The notes: generated from the sequence alone by a model not told the origin. A stretch of 64,000 bases of DNA from Hymenobacter translucens (GCF_020685205.1 NZ_JAJERB010000001.1:434001-498000); one strand, 5' to 3'; shown: positions 1 through 10,419, counted from the first letter of the stretch. Program-made: numbers and translations.

Positions 1-988
1 GCGGGAGCACGACGTTGGCGTGGCCGGCCTGAATTACGGAGTTGGGCATGCTGAACACGGCGGCTGAGGCCTGGTTCTGTACGGCCACGGTACCTCCGGC
101 CAGCCGGATGGCTTCGGCCCCAAGTGTACCATCACGGCCCAGACCCGACAAAACGACGCCCAGAGCCTTGCGGCCAAAGCAGCTGGCGGCGGAGCGCATC
201 AGCAGATCCACCGAGGGCTCGTCAGCGGAAGGACTGACTTCGGAAGTAAATTCCGTTTGCCAGGCCAGCCAGGGGCTACCCGTTACCGGCCGCACCACCA
301 TGTTGTATCCTCCGGGGGCCACGATAATCTTGCCGGCTTCGAGCAGCGTGCCGGCCTCGCCCGAAACAACGGGTAAGGATGTGGCCCGCCGCAGCCGGTC
401 AACCAATGAATCAGTGAAGTGACCGGGCAGGTGCACGGCTACCAGTACAGCGCAGGTAAGGGGGGGCCGTAGCTGACGAACCAGCTGCTCTACGGCGGCA
501 GAGCCACCCGTAGAGCCGCCAATGACCACTACGCCGCTGATGGGAGCACCAACTACGGCCGGCATGCGGCGGGAAATCGGCCCTGCCACTTTGGTCAGCA
601 CCCGGCGGCCCGCGCGGATTTTGCGAAGCAGCTCACGGCGCCAGCCGGAAAATAGTGGATGCGTCGGTTGCGGAACACCGTTTACGTGCTCGTACAGGCC
701 CCAGCGGGCCGCCTGTGCTACCTCTTCGCCCCGGGGCGGAACATCCGAGTACAGCAGCACCGGCACGGGATAGTGCTGGGCCAGCTGCTCGAGACGCGCT
801 AACTGGTTTTCCCCCACGATGACCAGATCCGGGCGCAGGCGGCGCGCGGTGCTGGACAGGTCGTTAGCGCCGGCCGCCCCCACTACCCACAGGTCTGACT
901 CGGCGTGAAGCAGCCGGGTCAGCTCCTGCCGGACCTGCAGGGGCAGGTTGCCAAAGAGCACTGTAAGTGGGGAAGACAAATCGTACAC
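1..988 (-). CDS. cheB: CheB-type chemotaxis methylesterase (partial, 3' end outside window)
   Basis: Protein-glutamate methylesterase/deamidase that resets chemoreceptor methylation. The reading frame runs from a GTG at 988 (no in-frame ATG before the upstream stop near 1057) off the left edge, about 329 residues seen. The C-terminal half is a clear CheB esterase domain with all three catalytic residues: Ser159 in IGGSTGGS, His186 in VAVHLPGHF and Asp286 in LSGLGRDG. The N-terminal half, residues ~8-115, has the length and outline of a receiver domain but the acidic pocket reads LFGN and the phosphoacceptor region reads LVIVGENQ, so the usual aspartates are absent. It is the last visible gene of the minus-strand che operon, 77 bases after cheY. 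Family assignment is firm; loss of phosphorylation control is inferred from the missing residues. Confidence 0.9.
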   Translation of the reverse strand, partial: MYDLSSPLTVLFGNLPLQVRQELTRLLHAESDLWVVGAAGANDLSSTARRLRPDLVIVGENQLARLEQLAQHYPVPVLLYSDVPPRGEEVAQAARWGLYEHVNGVPQPTHPLFSGWRRELLRKIRAGRRVLTKVAGPISRRMPAVVGAPISGVVVIGGSTGGSAAVEQLVRQLRPPLTCAVLVAVHLPGHFTDSLVDRLRRATSLPVVSGEAGTLLEAGKIIVAPGGYNMVVRPVTGSPWLAWQTEFTSEVSPSADEPSVDLLMRSAASCFGRKALGVVLSGLGRDGTLGAEAIRLAGGTVAVQNQASAAVFSMPNSVIQAGHANVVLP

Positions 989-1065
989 AGTTAGTGAAAC
1001 GAAACAGCGAAAAGAGGAATGAATCGAAAAACTCAGGCAGCCAACGAGCGGCTGTCAAGGCCGAA

Positions 1066-1449
1066 TCAGGCTTCGGTTGAGCCGCCTTCCTGCAGGGCGC
1101 TGCTCACGATTTCCAAGACTTTCTCTTCCGAGAAGGGCTTTACGATATAGGCGGAGGCGCCGCTTTCCAGGGCTTCGTTGACGATTACCTCCTGGCCCAC
1201 GGCGCTGCACATCACCACCTTCACATCCGGCTGGTCCTGCCGAATACCTTTCAGAACATCCAGACCGGTGTTGTCGGGCAGAATTACGTCGAGGGTAATG
1301 AGGTCGGGACGGGTTGCAGCGGCCATTTCCAGGGCTTGCTGCCCGTTTGCGGCTTCACCTACTACCTCATAGCCGGCGTCGGTAAGCATGTTCTTGAGCA
1401 TCGTGCGCATGTAAAAGGAGTCATCCACGATGAGAATGCGGTTTTTCAT
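1066..1449 (-). CDS. cheY: CheY-like single-domain response regulator
   Basis: A 127-residue stand-alone receiver domain, the usual CheY length. Acid pocket Asp9-Asp10, phosphoacceptor Asp54 (LDVILPD), the switch Ser82 (CSAVG) and Lys104 (IVKPF) are all present, so it should be phosphorylated by a CheA kinase, which is not in the window and may lie further downstream in the operon. It sits between cheW and the cheB-like gene, 53 bases after cheW. Because the neighbouring CheB has lost its own phosphoacceptor, this protein is the only visible phosphate acceptor of the pathway. Whether the output is a flagellar motor, pili or gliding cannot be read from the sequence; flagellar genes are not expected in this group. 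Confidence 0.95.
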   Translation of the reverse strand: MKNRILIVDDSFYMRTMLKNMLTDAGYEVVGEAANGQQALEMAAATRPDLITLDVILPDNTGLDVLKGIRQDQPDVKVVMCSAVGQEVIVNEALESGASAYIVKPFSEEKVLEIVSSALQEGGSTEA

Positions 1450-1502
1450 ACAGGTAGGGTCAGGGTGTCAGGGAAGAGTAAAAAAGGCAGGTCGCAAGCT
1501 GC

Positions 1503-2048
1503 TCAGGCCTTTCTACGCGCCGCTCGGGGTGAAGATGCCGCTTTGGGCTGCAGCTGCATGATTTCCGTGGGGGTAAGCAGCTTGAGCATGTCGAGCACGA
1601 TGATAATGCGGCCTTCCACGCGGGCAATGCCCTCAATGTATTTGTCGTGAATATTCATGTCTTGGATGAACTCCGGCGCTTTGTCGATGGCCGAAACCGG
1701 CACCGAAAGCGGCTGGGGAACCTCCCGCACGATGATACCAATGGTGTAGTCGTTGGCTTCCACAGCCATGGTGAAGCTCAGCTCGGGCAGCGCCCCGCCG
1801 GCTCTACGCAGGCCAAACCGCTCTTCCAGATCGATGACGGCAATGATGTCGCCGCGCAGGTTGGCAATGCCTTTCACGAAGGCGGGGGTTTTCGGCATCC
1901 GGGCTACTTCCGGCGTTACCGTCACTTCCTTTACCTGCTCGATCCGGATGCCATACTCCTCGCTTCCCAGTCGGAAGACGATGAGCTGAATCAGAACTTC
2001 TTGTTTGACAGCTTTTTTCTCGCTGCCAGTCAATTCGTTTTCCGCCAT
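1503..2048 (-). CDS. cheW: CheW-like adaptor protein
   Basis: A 181-residue CheW domain protein that links chemoreceptors to the CheA kinase in the cytoplasmic array. The typical features are visible: the N-terminal strand QLIVFRLGSEEYGIRI, the conserved VPKTP-like stretch read here as MPKTPAFVKGIANLRG, IIAVIDLEERFGL, and a closing IEGIARVEGRIIIVLDM segment. The C-terminal tail is short and basic. It follows the giant receptor gene by 60 bases and precedes cheY by 53, consistent with one transcript. It is a single CheW domain without fused receiver or kinase parts. Confidence 0.93.
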   Translation of the reverse strand: MAENELTGSEKKAVKQEVLIQLIVFRLGSEEYGIRIEQVKEVTVTPEVARMPKTPAFVKGIANLRGDIIAVIDLEERFGLRRAGGALPELSFTMAVEANDYTIGIIVREVPQPLSVPVSAIDKAPEFIQDMNIHDKYIEGIARVEGRIIIVLDMLKLLTPTEIMQLQPKAASSPRAARRKA

Positions 2049-2108
2049 GGATGGATGGGCTCACGCCGCCGGCTGGTAACCGGCGGCGCAGCCGAAAACA
2101 GAAGTGGT

Positions 2109-5100
2109 TTACTTGGATTTTGTTTTGCCGCGGCCTTTGGCGGCTGGCTTCTCCTGCTGAGCGGCCGGCTTGTTCGTATCCGGCGTTTCGGGCTTCTCGG
2201 CTTTGCCGTTGCTGGCCGCTGCGCGACGCGGCGGAGCGGGCTTGGGCGCAGGCGCGGCCGGTTTGGGAGCCGGAGCAGCCCGGCGCGTCGGCATGGTGGC
2301 GCCGTTGCGCGCAGCCGGACGGCTGGCCGCCGGAGCTTCGGCCGGCGCGTTGTTGCGCTGGCTGCGGGCCCGGATGGAAGACGAGGCGGCTTCTACTGCC
2401 CGCGGACGGGCGGCCGCCGCCGCCGCCGGGGTCAGGTTGCGCAGGCCGGCCCGACGGGGCAGCGGCTCGGGCTCGGGCTCGGCGTACTCCATCAGCTGGA
2501 AGGCCGAGAGGCCCACCTGCAGGTCGTCGGCAATGTCGGTCAGGTTCTGGCTCGACGTGGTTAGCTCCTGCATAGAGGTCGACAATTGCTTGGCAGTACC
2601 GGCCACCTGCTGGGTTCCGGAGGCCGTCTGCTCAGCAATGGCTACCACTTCCTCTACGTACTTCACTACGTCACCAATCGAGGTTTTCTGTACCTCGGTA
2701 GCCGTGAGAATGTCGCGGGACGTGCGGAGCGTTTCGCCGGAGCTGGTCGCAATGTTCTTAAAGGCGCTGGAGGCTTCGAAGGTAGCGTTCTTACCCTTCA
2801 GTACTCGCCCTTCCATGGTCGAGATTGCCGTTGCGGCCGAGGTAGTATCTTTCTTTACGTCCTCTACCAGCGTGGCAATTTCGGAGGCCGACTTGCGGGA
2901 CCCTTCGGCCAGCTTGCGAATCTCTTCGGCTACTACCGCGAAGCCTCGGCCGGCTTCCCCGGCGCGGGCTGCTTCGATGGCCGCGTTCAGAGCCAGCAGG
3001 TTGGTCTGGGAGGCAATGTCGGTGATAACACCAAGCGACTTGCTGATTTCCTGGGACCGGGTGCTGAGAACTTCGATGGTGCGCGAGGTCTGGGCGGCAG
3101 CGTTGGAGATTTCCTCCATGTTTTTTACCACTTCAGCCACAGTCTTCAGACCGAGCTGGGAGGTCTGCTCACCCAGGATTGCCGACTTGTTCACGATGTC
3201 GGCCTTGCCCGCCGTTTCCTTCGTGGCCTGCATGATTTCCTCGATCAGCTTAAACGCCTGGTCGGTTTTCAAAGCCTGGTTCTGGGCGCCTTCAGCCATC
3301 TGCTGCATGGCCAAAGCCACGTCGACCGTTACCCGGCTCATCTCCTGCCCTTTCGTGACCATCTCCTCCGACGAGGCTCCCACAATCTGCGAGGAGTCGT
3401 TGATTTCGCCGAGCAGCTCGTTGAGGTTTTCAACGGCGATGTTCAGCGCGTTGGACATGGCCAGGATGTCGCCGGCCGTGGGTACTTCTACTTTCTGGGT
3501 CAGATCACCTTCCGAGATGGCTCGTACCACGCGCGATACTTCGAGTACCGGCGAGGCAATGGATTCGATCAGGTCGTTGAGCGTGTCTACGATGTCTTTC
3601 CAGCTGCCGCTCACGCCCGTTACCGTGGCGCGCTCCGTCAGCTTGCCCTCGACCCCGGCTACGCGGGCTACGCGGCTTACTTCCTGGGCCAGACGGTTAA
3701 GGTCATCCACCATTCGGTTGATGGTTTCGGCCAGGTCGGCCACCTCACCACGGGCTTCCAGCGTCAGCTTCTGGGTAAGGTCACCTTGCGATACCCCCGT
3801 TACTACCTTAACGATACCCCGCACCTGCGTGGTAAGGTTGGCAGCCATTCGGTTTACGTTGTCGGTAAGGTCTTTCCAGACGCCGCTCACGTTGGGCACG
3901 TTGGCCTGGCCGCCGAGGCGGCCTTCGGTACCTACTTCCTGCGCCACCCGGGTTACCTCACCGGCAAAGATGTTCAGCGAGTCCACCATTCGGTTGATGT
4001 TGTCCTTCAGCTCCAGCATTTCGCCGCGCACGTCAACCGATACTTTTTGGCTCAGGTCGCCTTTCGTGATGGCGGTGGTTACGTTGGCAATGTCCCGTAC
4101 CTGAGAAGTCAGGTTCGAGGCCATCGTGTTTACGTTGTCGGTAAGGTCCTTCCAGGTTCCGCGGACGTTCGGCACTTCGGCCTGACCACCCAGCTTTCCT
4201 TCGGTACCTACCTCACGCGCCACGCGGGTTACCTCGTCACCAAATGTGTTCAGCGAGTCCACCATCTGGTTGAGGTTCTCCTTGAGCTGGAGAAGCTCAC
4301 CGCGTACGTTAACCGTGATTTTCTGGCTCAGGTCCCCGCGGGCTACGGCGGTTGCTACGTTAGCAATGTCCCGCACCTGAGAAGTCAGGTTCGAGGCCAT
4401 CGTGTTTACGTTGTCGGTAAGGTCTTTCCAGGTACCCGAAACGCTCGGTACGTTGGCCTGACCGCCCAGAATACCCTCGGTACCTACTTCACGTGCTACC
4501 CGGGTTACCTCGCCGGCGAAGATGTTGAGCGAGTCCACCATCTGATTCAGGATGTTTTTCAGGTCGAGGATTTCGCCCTTCACATCTACTGTCATCTTCT
4601 GGCTCAGGTCACCTTTTGCTACCGCGGTTGCTACGTTGGCAATGTCGCGTACCTGATAGGTCAGGTTGGCGGCCATGGTGTTTACGTTATCCGTCAGCTC
4701 TTTCCAGGTACCACCTACGCGGGGTACGTTGGCCTGGCCACCAAGCTTTCCTTCGGTACCTACTTCACGGGCTACCCGGGTTACTTCGTCACCGAAGATG
4801 TTCAGGGAGTCCACCATCTGGTTCAGAATGTTCTTCAGCTCCAGAATCTCGCCCTTCACGTTTACCGTCATCTTCTGGCTCAGGTCCCCGCGGGCTACGG
4901 CGGTTGCTACGTTGGCAATGTCTCGTACCTGAGAGGTCAGGTTCGAGGCCATGTAGTTTACGTTATCCGTCAGCTCCTTCCATACACCGGCCACGTTGGG
5001 CACTGATGCCTGGCCGCCCAGTTTACCCTCGGTGCCTACCTCGAGTGCCACGCGGGTTACTTCCCCTGCGAACAGGTTCAGGGAGTCCACCATCTGGTTC

Positions 5101-6521
5101 AGGTTCTGCTTGAGCTGCAACAGCTCGCCCTTTACATCAACCGTGATTTTCTGGCTCAGGTCCCCGCGCGCTACGGCGGTTGCTACGTTGGCAATGTCTC
5201 GTACCTGAGAAGTCAGGTTCGAGGCCATCGTGTTTACGTTATCGGTGAGGTCTTTCCAAACGCCGGCCACGTTCGGTACCGACGCCTGGCCGCCGAGGCG
5301 ACCTTCGGTACCTACTTCCTGGGCCACGCGGGTTACCTCGCCGGCAAACAGGTTCAGCGAGTCCACCATCTGGTTGAGGTTCTGCTTGAGCAGGAGCAGC
5401 TCGCCCTTTACATCAACCGTAATCTTCTGCGACAAGTCGCCTTTTGCTACGGCAGTTGCTACGTTGGCAATATCTCGTACCTGAGAGGTCAGGTTCGAGG
5501 CCATGTAGTTTACGTTGTCGGTAAGGTCTTTCCATACACCAGCCACGTTGGGCACTGATGCCTGGCCGCCTAGTTTACCCTCGGTGCCTACCTCGAGTGC
5601 CACGCGGGTTACCTCCCCGGCGAACAGGTTCAGGGAGTCCACCATCTGGTTCAGGTTCTGCTTGAGCTGCAACAGCTCGCCCTTTACATCAACCGTAATC
5701 TTCTGGCTCAGGTCCCCGCGCGCTACGGCGGTTGCTACGTTGGCAATGTCTCGTACCTGAGAGGTCAGGTTCGAGGCCATGTAGTTTACGTTATCCGTCA
5801 GCTCCTTCCAGATACCACCCACGTTTGGTACGCTGGCCTGGCCGCCGAGCTTACCCTCCGTACCTACTTCCTGGGCCACGCGGGTTACCTCACCGGCAAA
5901 CAGGTTCAGGTTGTCGATGGTCTTGTTGATGGTTTCGGCCATGACCTTGAAGTCGCCGGAAACGGGGATCTGGAACGTCTCATCCAGGTTGCCCTTCGAG
6001 ATGTTCTTCAGAACCTTTCCTACTTCCAATACCGGCACGGCGATGGAGTCCACCAGGCCGTTGATATTGTTGATCATGTCGCGCCAGAAGCCGGCGGCAT
6101 TCTCGGCCGAGGCCCGGGCCTTAAGGTTACCCTCTACCCCGGCCACCTTCGAGATGCGCGACACCTCGCCGCCTACCCCGCCGATCATCTCCACCATGGA
6201 GTTGTAGGCTTCGGCGATTTCAGCGAAGATGTCGTCGTTCTGCTTGGTCAGGCGCACCGATACGTCACCTTTCTTAAAGGCGTCGAGGGCGTAGAGCACG
6301 CGGTTCAGCTGCTCGTTGACGTAGCCCGGATCCTGCGAATCGGTGGAGCCCCGGTTAGAGCCCCGCTTCCGCGTCAGATCATTGGTGGTGCGAATTACGT
6401 CCGTCACCATACCCGAGCCGGTGCCAGGGCCCGAGGCAGTGGACAGATTTGCATCGTCGTCCGGAGTGAAGGAAGCCGGATCAACTCCGGATTTTGGTTT
6501 GGTAGTCTTACCTGAAGCCAT
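2109..6521 (-). CDS. Giant cytosolic methyl-accepting chemotaxis protein with poly-HAMP array
   Basis: A 1470-residue chemoreceptor without signal peptide, transmembrane segment or periplasmic sensor. Residues ~75-205 hold diverged HAMP-like units, followed from ~205 to ~945 by eight nearly identical ~92-residue units, each running from [14 protein letters not shown] through [20 protein letters not shown] to [11 protein letters not shown], and a diverged ninth. Residues ~1040-1330 form the coiled-coil signalling domain with the canonical hairpin tip near residue 1170-1200 ([18 protein letters not shown]). The last ~130 residues are rich in Ala, Pro and Lys and show no CheR-docking pentapeptide. 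Poly-HAMP stacks are known from fungal group III histidine kinases and some soluble receptors; here the input is probably intracellular or through partner proteins. First gene of the che operon. Confidence 0.93.
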   Translation of the reverse strand: MASGKTTKPKSGVDPASFTPDDDANLSTASGPGTGSGMVTDVIRTTNDLTRKRGSNRGSTDSQDPGYVNEQLNRVLYALDAFKKGDVSVRLTKQNDDIFAEIAEAYNSMVEMIGGVGGEVSRISKVAGVEGNLKARASAENAAGFWRDMINNINGLVDSIAVPVLEVGKVLKNISKGNLDETFQIPVSGDFKVMAETINKTIDNLNLFAGEVTRVAQEVGTEGKLGGQASVPNVGGIWKELTDNVNYMASNLTSQVRDIANVATAVARGDLSQKITVDVKGELLQLKQNLNQMVDSLNLFAGEVTRVALEVGTEGKLGGQASVPNVAGVWKDLTDNVNYMASNLTSQVRDIANVATAVAKGDLSQKITVDVKGELLLLKQNLNQMVDSLNLFAGEVTRVAQEVGTEGRLGGQASVPNVAGVWKDLTDNVNTMASNLTSQVRDIANVATAVARGDLSQKITVDVKGELLQLKQNLNQMVDSLNLFAGEVTRVALEVGTEGKLGGQASVPNVAGVWKELTDNVNYMASNLTSQVRDIANVATAVARGDLSQKMTVNVKGEILELKNILNQMVDSLNIFGDEVTRVAREVGTEGKLGGQANVPRVGGTWKELTDNVNTMAANLTYQVRDIANVATAVAKGDLSQKMTVDVKGEILDLKNILNQMVDSLNIFAGEVTRVAREVGTEGILGGQANVPSVSGTWKDLTDNVNTMASNLTSQVRDIANVATAVARGDLSQKITVNVRGELLQLKENLNQMVDSLNTFGDEVTRVAREVGTEGKLGGQAEVPNVRGTWKDLTDNVNTMASNLTSQVRDIANVTTAITKGDLSQKVSVDVRGEMLELKDNINRMVDSLNIFAGEVTRVAQEVGTEGRLGGQANVPNVSGVWKDLTDNVNRMAANLTTQVRGIVKVVTGVSQGDLTQKLTLEARGEVADLAETINRMVDDLNRLAQEVSRVARVAGVEGKLTERATVTGVSGSWKDIVDTLNDLIESIASPVLEVSRVVRAISEGDLTQKVEVPTAGDILAMSNALNIAVENLNELLGEINDSSQIVGASSEEMVTKGQEMSRVTVDVALAMQQMAEGAQNQALKTDQAFKLIEEIMQATKETAGKADIVNKSAILGEQTSQLGLKTVAEVVKNMEEISNAAAQTSRTIEVLSTRSQEISKSLGVITDIASQTNLLALNAAIEAARAGEAGRGFAVVAEEIRKLAEGSRKSASEIATLVEDVKKDTTSAATAISTMEGRVLKGKNATFEASSAFKNIATSSGETLRTSRDILTATEVQKTSIGDVVKYVEEVVAIAEQTASGTQQVAGTAKQLSTSMQELTTSSQNLTDIADDLQVGLSAFQLMEYAEPEPEPLPRRAGLRNLTPAAAAAARPRAVEAASSSIRARSQRNNAPAEAPAASRPAARNGATMPTRRAAPAPKPAAPAPKPAPPRRAAASNGKAEKPETPDTNKPAAQQEKPAAKGRGKTKSK
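3700..5905 (-). repeat. Eight tandem ~276-bp coding repeats (HAMP units)
   Basis: Within the receptor gene, a unit of about 276 bases (92 codons) recurs eight times. Copies share long stretches at DNA level, for example the words around 'gtctcgtacctgaga' and 'cagggagtccaccatctggtt'. Units alternate in small details (Tyr or Thr before Met-Ala-Ser-Asn; Gln, Leu or Arg before Glu-Val-Gly-Thr-Glu-Gly), a pattern expected from unequal exchange between copies. Unit number may vary between strains and could be collapsed by short-read assembly. Confidence 0.9.
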
Positions 6522-6595
6522 ACTGAAGAGTAGGTTGCGAAGCCAAAGGGCGGAGCGGCTAGCAGCCGGGCTAAAACAGCCCGTAGCTAGACTGA

Positions 6596-6630
6596 CAAAG
6601 ATAGCGAATAACCCCGTTCGGGCCTACAAA
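6596..6630 (-). promoter_or_regulatory. Probable promoter of the che operon
   Basis: On the minus strand a perfect TATCTTTG (-7 element of Bacteroidota, consensus TAnnTTTG) lies at 6596-6603, about 75 bases before the receptor start at 6521. A TTTG that could serve as the -33 element lies at 6627-6630, spaced 23 bases, slightly long. Confidence 0.55.
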
Positions 6631-6925
6631 CAAGCAGGACCGGGCCGCAACTAAAAAAGTGATTTTGCTAAGTTAAAGAGTATCAGGCGCTGCAACTGTA
6701 AGCAGCCCCGAAATTGGGCGCTGCCGCTGAGCTCAGAACCGTTCGACTTAGTCGCCGCCCTGCTGCCGAAGGCCGCTTCGACCCGGCGCTGCGGCGGACT
6801 TTGCCAACCCGGAACAAACTACAGGGCAGCTGAGGTTGTTCCCGTACCAGCCGAAAAAACTTCCGACTTCCGGAGCTCGACCGGATAAATGCGGAACCTT
6901 CCGGCGGCGCAACGGATTATTCCGG

Positions 6926-6933
6926 CATCTTTG
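6926..6933 (+). promoter_or_regulatory. Possible topA -7 element
   Basis: CATCTTTG at 6926-6933 differs from TAnnTTTG in the first base only and is followed by GCGG, as in other promoters of the window. It would give a leader of about 75 bases for topA. No good -33 element is seen. Confidence 0.35.
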
Positions 6934-7012
6934 CGGCAAAAATCAACTTTCCGCTTTCGGGTTGCGTTTCCAGCAACACTCCCACCACCAGCTTCCCGTT
7001 GCCACCTCCTGT

Positions 7013-9475
7013 ATGGTAAAAAATTTAGTTATCGTGGAGTCTCCTGCCAAGGCCAAAACCATTGAGGGATACCTCGGCAAGGACTTCATCGTCAAATCCA
7101 GCTTCGGCCACGTCCGCGACCTGCCCAAGGATAACAATGCCATTGACATTGCCAACGGGTTCAAGCCGACCTACGTGGTGTCGCCCGACAAGCGCGAAAT
7201 CATTGCCCAGCTGAAGAAGCTGGCCAAGGAAGCCGAGACGGTGTGGCTGGCGAGTGACGATGACCGCGAAGGGGAAGCCATCAGCTGGCACCTGGCCGAG
7301 ACGCTGAACCTGAACAACGCCAAGACCCGGCGCATCGTGTTCCGCGAAATCACCAAGAACGCCATCCTCAACGCCATCGACAACCCCCGGGAAATCGACC
7401 TGAATCTGGTAAATGCCCAGCAGGCCCGGCGCGTACTCGACCGCCTCGTCGGCTTCGAGCTGAGCCCGGTGCTGTGGAAGAAAGTAAAGGCGGGCCTCTC
7501 GGCCGGCCGGGTGCAGAGCGTGGCCGTTCGCCTCGTCGTGGAGCGGGAACGGGAAATCAGCGGCTTTAAAGTAGCCTCGAGCTACCGCGTGACGGCCCGC
7601 TTCGACGCCGGCGGCGCCGTGCTGGAAGCCGAGCTGCCCAGCCGCTTTAAAACCCAGCAGGAAGCTCAGGAATTTCTGGCCCGCTGCGTGGGCGCCTCCT
7701 ACCGCATCGAAAACCTGGAGAAGAAACCCGGCAAGCGCACCCCGGCCCCGCCCTTCACTACGTCTACGTTGCAACAGGAAGCCTCGCGCAAGCTGGGATT
7801 CTCGGTAGCGCAGACCATGAGCGTAGCCCAGAAGCTGTACGAGGCTGGTAAGATCAGCTACATGCGGACGGACTCGGTGAACCTCTCGCAGGATGCGCTA
7901 GCCGCCGCCCAGGAAGAAATCAGCCGCTCCTACGGTGTGGAGTACGCGCACCGCCGGCAGTTCAAGACCAAATCCGCCTCGGCCCAGGAAGCCCACGAAG
8001 CCATCCGCCCCACCGACTTTGCCCTCGTGAAAGCCGGCTCCGACTCGGCCGAGCAGCGTCTGTACGATTTGATCCGCAAGCGGGCTATGGCCTCGCAGAT
8101 GGCCGACGCTACCATTGAGCGGACGGTCGCCAACATCAGCATCAGCACCCAGCCCGGCGTATTGCTGACGGCGACGGGTGAGGTTATCACCTTTGAAGGC
8201 TTCCTGAAGGCTTATAGCGAGTCGAAGGACGATGAGGACACCGACGGGGAATCGTCGTTTTCGCGTGGTTTGCCGCCGCTGAGCGTGGGTCAGAACCTGC
8301 CCCTGCAGCTTTTGCGGGCCACTGAGCGGTACACCCAGCCCCCGGCCCGCTACACCGAAGCGTCGCTGGTGAAAAAGCTTGAGGAAATGGGTATCGGCCG
8401 CCCGTCGACCTATGCCCCCACCATCTCTACCATTCAGAAGCGCGGCTACGTCGAGAAAGACACCCGCGAAGGCAAGGAGCGCAAGTTTCACGTGCTCACG
8501 CTGGATGGCGCCGAGGTAAAGACCGAAGTAAAAGCCGAAACCGTGGGCGCCGAGAAAGCCAAGCTGTTCCCGACCGATACGGCCATGGTGGTAAACGACT
8601 TTCTGGTGGAGCACTTTCCCATCATCATCGACTACCAGTTCACGGCCAAGGTGGAGGGCGAGTTTGACTTAATTGCCAACGGCCAGGAGCAGTGGGGCAA
8701 GATGCTCGCGGACTTCTACGGTACCTTCCACGAAACCATCGAGCGGGGTCAGGACATTGAGCGCAGCACGCTGGGCTCGACCCGGGAAATCGGCATCCAC
8801 CCCGAAACCGGGCAGAAGCTGACCGCCCGCCTGGGCCGCTACGGCCCGTATGTGCAGATTGAGCCCAAAGAAGGCGCTCCGGAAGGCGAAAAAGCCGTGT
8901 ACGCCAGCCTGCGCAAAGGACAGTTTATCGAGAGCATTACCCTGGAAGAAGCCCTGGACCTGTTTAAGCTGCCCCGCATCGTGGGTCAGTTCGAGGACAA
9001 GGACATGACAGCTTCGCTGGGTCGGTTCGGGCCTTACATCCGCCACGAAGGCAAGTTCTACTCCCTGACCAAGGAGCAGGACCCCCACACCATCACGGCG
9101 CAGGAAGGCGTGGACCTCATCGAAGCCAAGCGCAAGACCGATGCGGAGCGCCTGATCAAGGATTTCCCCGAAAACCCGGACGTGCAGGTGCTCAACGGCC
9201 GCTTTGGTCCCTACATCGTAGCCGGCAAAAAGAACGTGAAGATTCCGAAGGGCGAAGAGCCGGCGGACCTGACCCTGGCCCGCTGCCTGGAGCTGGCCGA
9301 AGCTACGCCCGACAAGCCCGCTAAGGGCGGGCGCTTCGCCAAGAAGGCTGCGCCGGCCGCCGAGGATGCAGCCGACAAGCCGGCCAAGAAGAAGCCGGCG
9401 GCTAAGAAGCCCGCGGCGAAAAAAGCCACCGCCAAAAAGCCCGCCGCCAAGAAAGCCACGGCCAAGGCCAAGTAG
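7013..9475 (+). CDS. topA: DNA topoisomerase I
   Basis: Type IA topoisomerase of 820 residues that relaxes negative supercoils. The start is placed at the ATG at 7013 because the Toprim domain begins immediately (NLVIVESPAKAKTIEGYLG, catalytic Glu9); the open frame extends 59 codons further upstream without family similarity. Metal ligands Asp82-Asp84-Glu86 lie in SDDDREGEAISWH, and the active-site tyrosine is Tyr283 in ISYMRTDS. Instead of zinc fingers the C-terminus has Toprim_C-type repeats recognised by GRYGPYVQ, GRFGPYIRHEGKF and GRFGPYIVAGKK, then a Lys/Ala-rich tail of about 50 residues that probably binds DNA. Divergent from the che operon, followed by a strong terminator. Confidence 0.96.
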   Translation: MVKNLVIVESPAKAKTIEGYLGKDFIVKSSFGHVRDLPKDNNAIDIANGFKPTYVVSPDKREIIAQLKKLAKEAETVWLASDDDREGEAISWHLAETLNLNNAKTRRIVFREITKNAILNAIDNPREIDLNLVNAQQARRVLDRLVGFELSPVLWKKVKAGLSAGRVQSVAVRLVVEREREISGFKVASSYRVTARFDAGGAVLEAELPSRFKTQQEAQEFLARCVGASYRIENLEKKPGKRTPAPPFTTSTLQQEASRKLGFSVAQTMSVAQKLYEAGKISYMRTDSVNLSQDALAAAQEEISRSYGVEYAHRRQFKTKSASAQEAHEAIRPTDFALVKAGSDSAEQRLYDLIRKRAMASQMADATIERTVANISISTQPGVLLTATGEVITFEGFLKAYSESKDDEDTDGESSFSRGLPPLSVGQNLPLQLLRATERYTQPPARYTEASLVKKLEEMGIGRPSTYAPTISTIQKRGYVEKDTREGKERKFHVLTLDGAEVKTEVKAETVGAEKAKLFPTDTAMVVNDFLVEHFPIIIDYQFTAKVEGEFDLIANGQEQWGKMLADFYGTFHETIERGQDIERSTLGSTREIGIHPETGQKLTARLGRYGPYVQIEPKEGAPEGEKAVYASLRKGQFIESITLEEALDLFKLPRIVGQFEDKDMTASLGRFGPYIRHEGKFYSLTKEQDPHTITAQEGVDLIEAKRKTDAERLIKDFPENPDVQVLNGRFGPYIVAGKKNVKIPKGEEPADLTLARCLELAEATPDKPAKGGRFAKKAAPAAEDAADKPAKKKPAAKKPAAKKATAKKPAAKKATAKAK

Positions 9476-9500
9476 CCCGTTGGATAAATTTACAGTGCAA

Positions 9501-9536
9501 AGCCCCGCCGGACTCACAATTCCGGCGGGGCTTTTC
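9501..9536 (+). terminator. Rho-independent terminator of topA
   Basis: Inverted repeat AGCCCCGCCGGA (9501-9512) and TCCGGCGGGGCT (9521-9532) with an 8-base loop, followed by TTTT. It lies 25 bases after the topA stop. Confidence 0.85.
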
Positions 9537-9540
9537 GTTA

Positions 9541-10419
9541 GTGCGGCAGCCCCTGTCTCCTACTGCTGCTGCTGTGCGTACCACTCCTCTTCTCGGTTTA
9601 AGCCTTACCCTGCTCCTGACCCTCGGCTTCCAGCCCGCGACCACGCCTTCGTACCCCTGGCTTTCGCACGCCTATTCTCCACGCCAGACGTTGACGAGCC
9701 GGTTTCCGCCCCCACCGGGCTGCGTGCGGGTAAGTCAGGCGGAGGGCTCGTTCGGACAGTGGCTGCGGGGGCTGCCCCTACTGCCGGCGGGCACGGCCGT
9801 GCGGCTGCATAACGGTAAGCTGAAAACTCCTCAGACTGTGCACGCGGCCGTGCTGGACATCGACACCGGCCCCCGGGACCTGCAACAGTGTGCCGATGCC
9901 GTGATTCGTCTGCGGGCCGAGTACCAGTTCAGCCACAACCCTGACCAGGTGCACTTCCAGCTGACCAGCGGCCACGACATCCGGTACGCTGACTGGTACC
10001 GGGGCAACGGCTTTGTGGTCCAGGGCGAGGAAGTAGTAGCACAGGCCCGACCGGTCGAACAACCCACCCACGCCAGCTTCCGCCGCTACCTCGACCAGAT
10101 TTTCACCTACGCCGGAACCCGGTCCCTGGCCCGGGAGCTAAAGCCCGTTGCCCTGGCTCAGGTGCAGCCCGGCGACGTTTTCATTCACGGGGGCTCCCCC
10201 GGCCATGCCGTTATGGTACTGGACGTAGCCCGCCACACGACCAGCGGACAGCAGTACATCCTGCTGGCCCAGAGCTACATGCCGGCCCAAAACATCCACG
10301 TACTGCGCAACCCTGACACGCGAAGCCTGGGAGCCTGGTTTAAGGTGAAATTGCCGGATAACGGCTTTGCAACGCCAGAATGGCACTTCTTACCCGGGGA
10401 GCTCGGTCGTTTTCAGTAG
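9541..10419 (+). CDS. DUF4846 family exported protein
   Basis: A protein of up to 292 residues with an N-terminal hydrophobic stretch (LLGLSLTLLLTLGF) that looks like a signal peptide. The body matches the DUF4846 family of Bacteroidota: a GDVFIHGGSPGHAVMVLDV segment followed by LLAQSYMPAQNIHVL, with conserved His and Gln residues. The biochemical role is not established. No ATG is available near the 5' end; GTG at 9541 or, better placed for the signal peptide, GTG at 9574 would start it. The first lies only five bases after the topA terminator. The 3' end overlaps the convergent gene at 10413 by seven bases. Confidence 0.8.
   Translation: MRQPLSPTAAAVRTTPLLGLSLTLLLTLGFQPATTPSYPWLSHAYSPRQTLTSRFPPPPGCVRVSQAEGSFGQWLRGLPLLPAGTAVRLHNGKLKTPQTVHAAVLDIDTGPRDLQQCADAVIRLRAEYQFSHNPDQVHFQLTSGHDIRYADWYRGNGFVVQGEEVVAQARPVEQPTHASFRRYLDQIFTYAGTRSLARELKPVALAQVQPGDVFIHGGSPGHAVMVLDVARHTTSGQQYILLAQSYMPAQNIHVLRNPDTRSLGAWFKVKLPDNGFATPEWHFLPGELGRFQ

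Noticed and set aside
2170-5006. Long plus-strand open frames opposite the chemoreceptor gene
   Set aside because: They mirror the 276-base repeats of the receptor on the other strand, carry no motifs and no plausible starts; the minus-strand protein is a clear receptor.
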